The notes beneath the pieces are model-generated. The model was not told the DNA's origin. It did not search any database and saw only the letters and a list, made by a program, of their open reading frames with translations. Made by a program: the position numbers and the translations under genes. This document shows, one piece after another, positions 5,080 through 5,148 of a stretch of DNA of 5,148 nucleotides (position 1 is its first letter; each line of letters starts with the position of its first letter). The DNA comes from Erysipelotrichaceae bacterium (lineage in GTDB: Bacteria > Bacillota_I > Bacilli_A > Erysipelotrichales > Erysipelotrichaceae): positions 1 through 5,148 of the forward strand of contig JABUSI010000136.1 of assembly GCA_021442745.1 (NCBI GenBank), given 5' to 3'.

Positions 5080-5148
5080 TTATTTTGCGTTGAGTTTGAA
5101 TGATAATTTAACCGGATTGTGATCGGAGTACGCGTAATTCGTATCAAT
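5080..5148 (-). CDS. C-terminal end of an endonuclease/exonuclease/phosphatase-family protein (truncated by window)
   Basis: Only the last 22 codons are present; the gene enters from beyond base 5148. The peptide reads IDTNYAYSDHNPVKLSFKLN followed by AK and a TAA stop. The YSDHNPV motif followed by an alternating hydrophobic strand is the hallmark C-terminal block of the endonuclease/exonuclease/phosphatase (DNase I-like) fold, in which the Asp-His pair is catalytic. Substrate (nucleic acid, lipid or nucleotide) cannot be judged from this piece. It converges with the Nudix gene on a shared terminator. Confidence 0.7.
   Translation of the reverse strand: MDTNYAYSDHNPVKLSFKLNAK

Overview
The window looks like a chromosomal segment of a low- to mid-GC Bacillota (Firmicutes) bacterium that uses the standard code: TGA serves as a stop and Trp is TGG. 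The protein style (a PTS enzyme I gene away from ptsH, a short FNT channel, a small acidic-tailed Nudix protein) makes me think of Erysipelotrichia. That placement is inference from memory, not a search result. The window is densely coded, with no gene-free stretch longer than about 100 bases.

Layout, left to right. (1) The 3' part of a YgjP/DUF45-type zinc metallopeptidase gene on the + strand ends at 650 (its start probably lies before base 1). It converges on a - strand pair through a shared bidirectional terminator. (2) The - strand pair is an ADP-ribose pyrophosphatase-like Nudix hydrolase (1367-2170) followed by a small formate/nitrite-transporter-family channel (676-1281), with a modest terminator between them. 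(3) A divergent intergenic region (2171-2285) holds the Nudix promoter and probably the promoter of the + strand cluster. (4) The + strand cluster is a 101-residue protein with a helix-turn-helix-like C-terminus, acyl carrier protein (acpP), PTS enzyme I (ptsI), a strong terminator, and then a second Nudix hydrolase of the Ap4A-hydrolase type. (5) At the right edge, the last 22 codons of a - strand endonuclease/exonuclease/phosphatase-fold protein converge on the second Nudix gene through another bidirectional terminator.

Most genes are housekeeping. ptsI powers sugar import from PEP, acpP carries acyl chains for lipid synthesis, the two Nudix enzymes probably clear ADP-ribose and dinucleoside polyphosphates, and the FNT channel probably moves formate or a similar small anion made in fermentation. 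I see no mobile element, CRISPR array, tRNA or rRNA. I also see no convincing undescribed multi-gene system.

The most unusual items are smaller. The ADP-ribose pyrophosphatase carries a roughly 90-residue acidic tail with three 11-residue tandem repeats and a possible C-terminal docking motif. The FNT protein is short and divergent at its usual loop signature. The second Nudix box has Asp where Gly is expected. A probable DNA-binding protein leads the acpP-ptsI cluster. Stop codons lie inside terminator hairpins at both convergent junctions.
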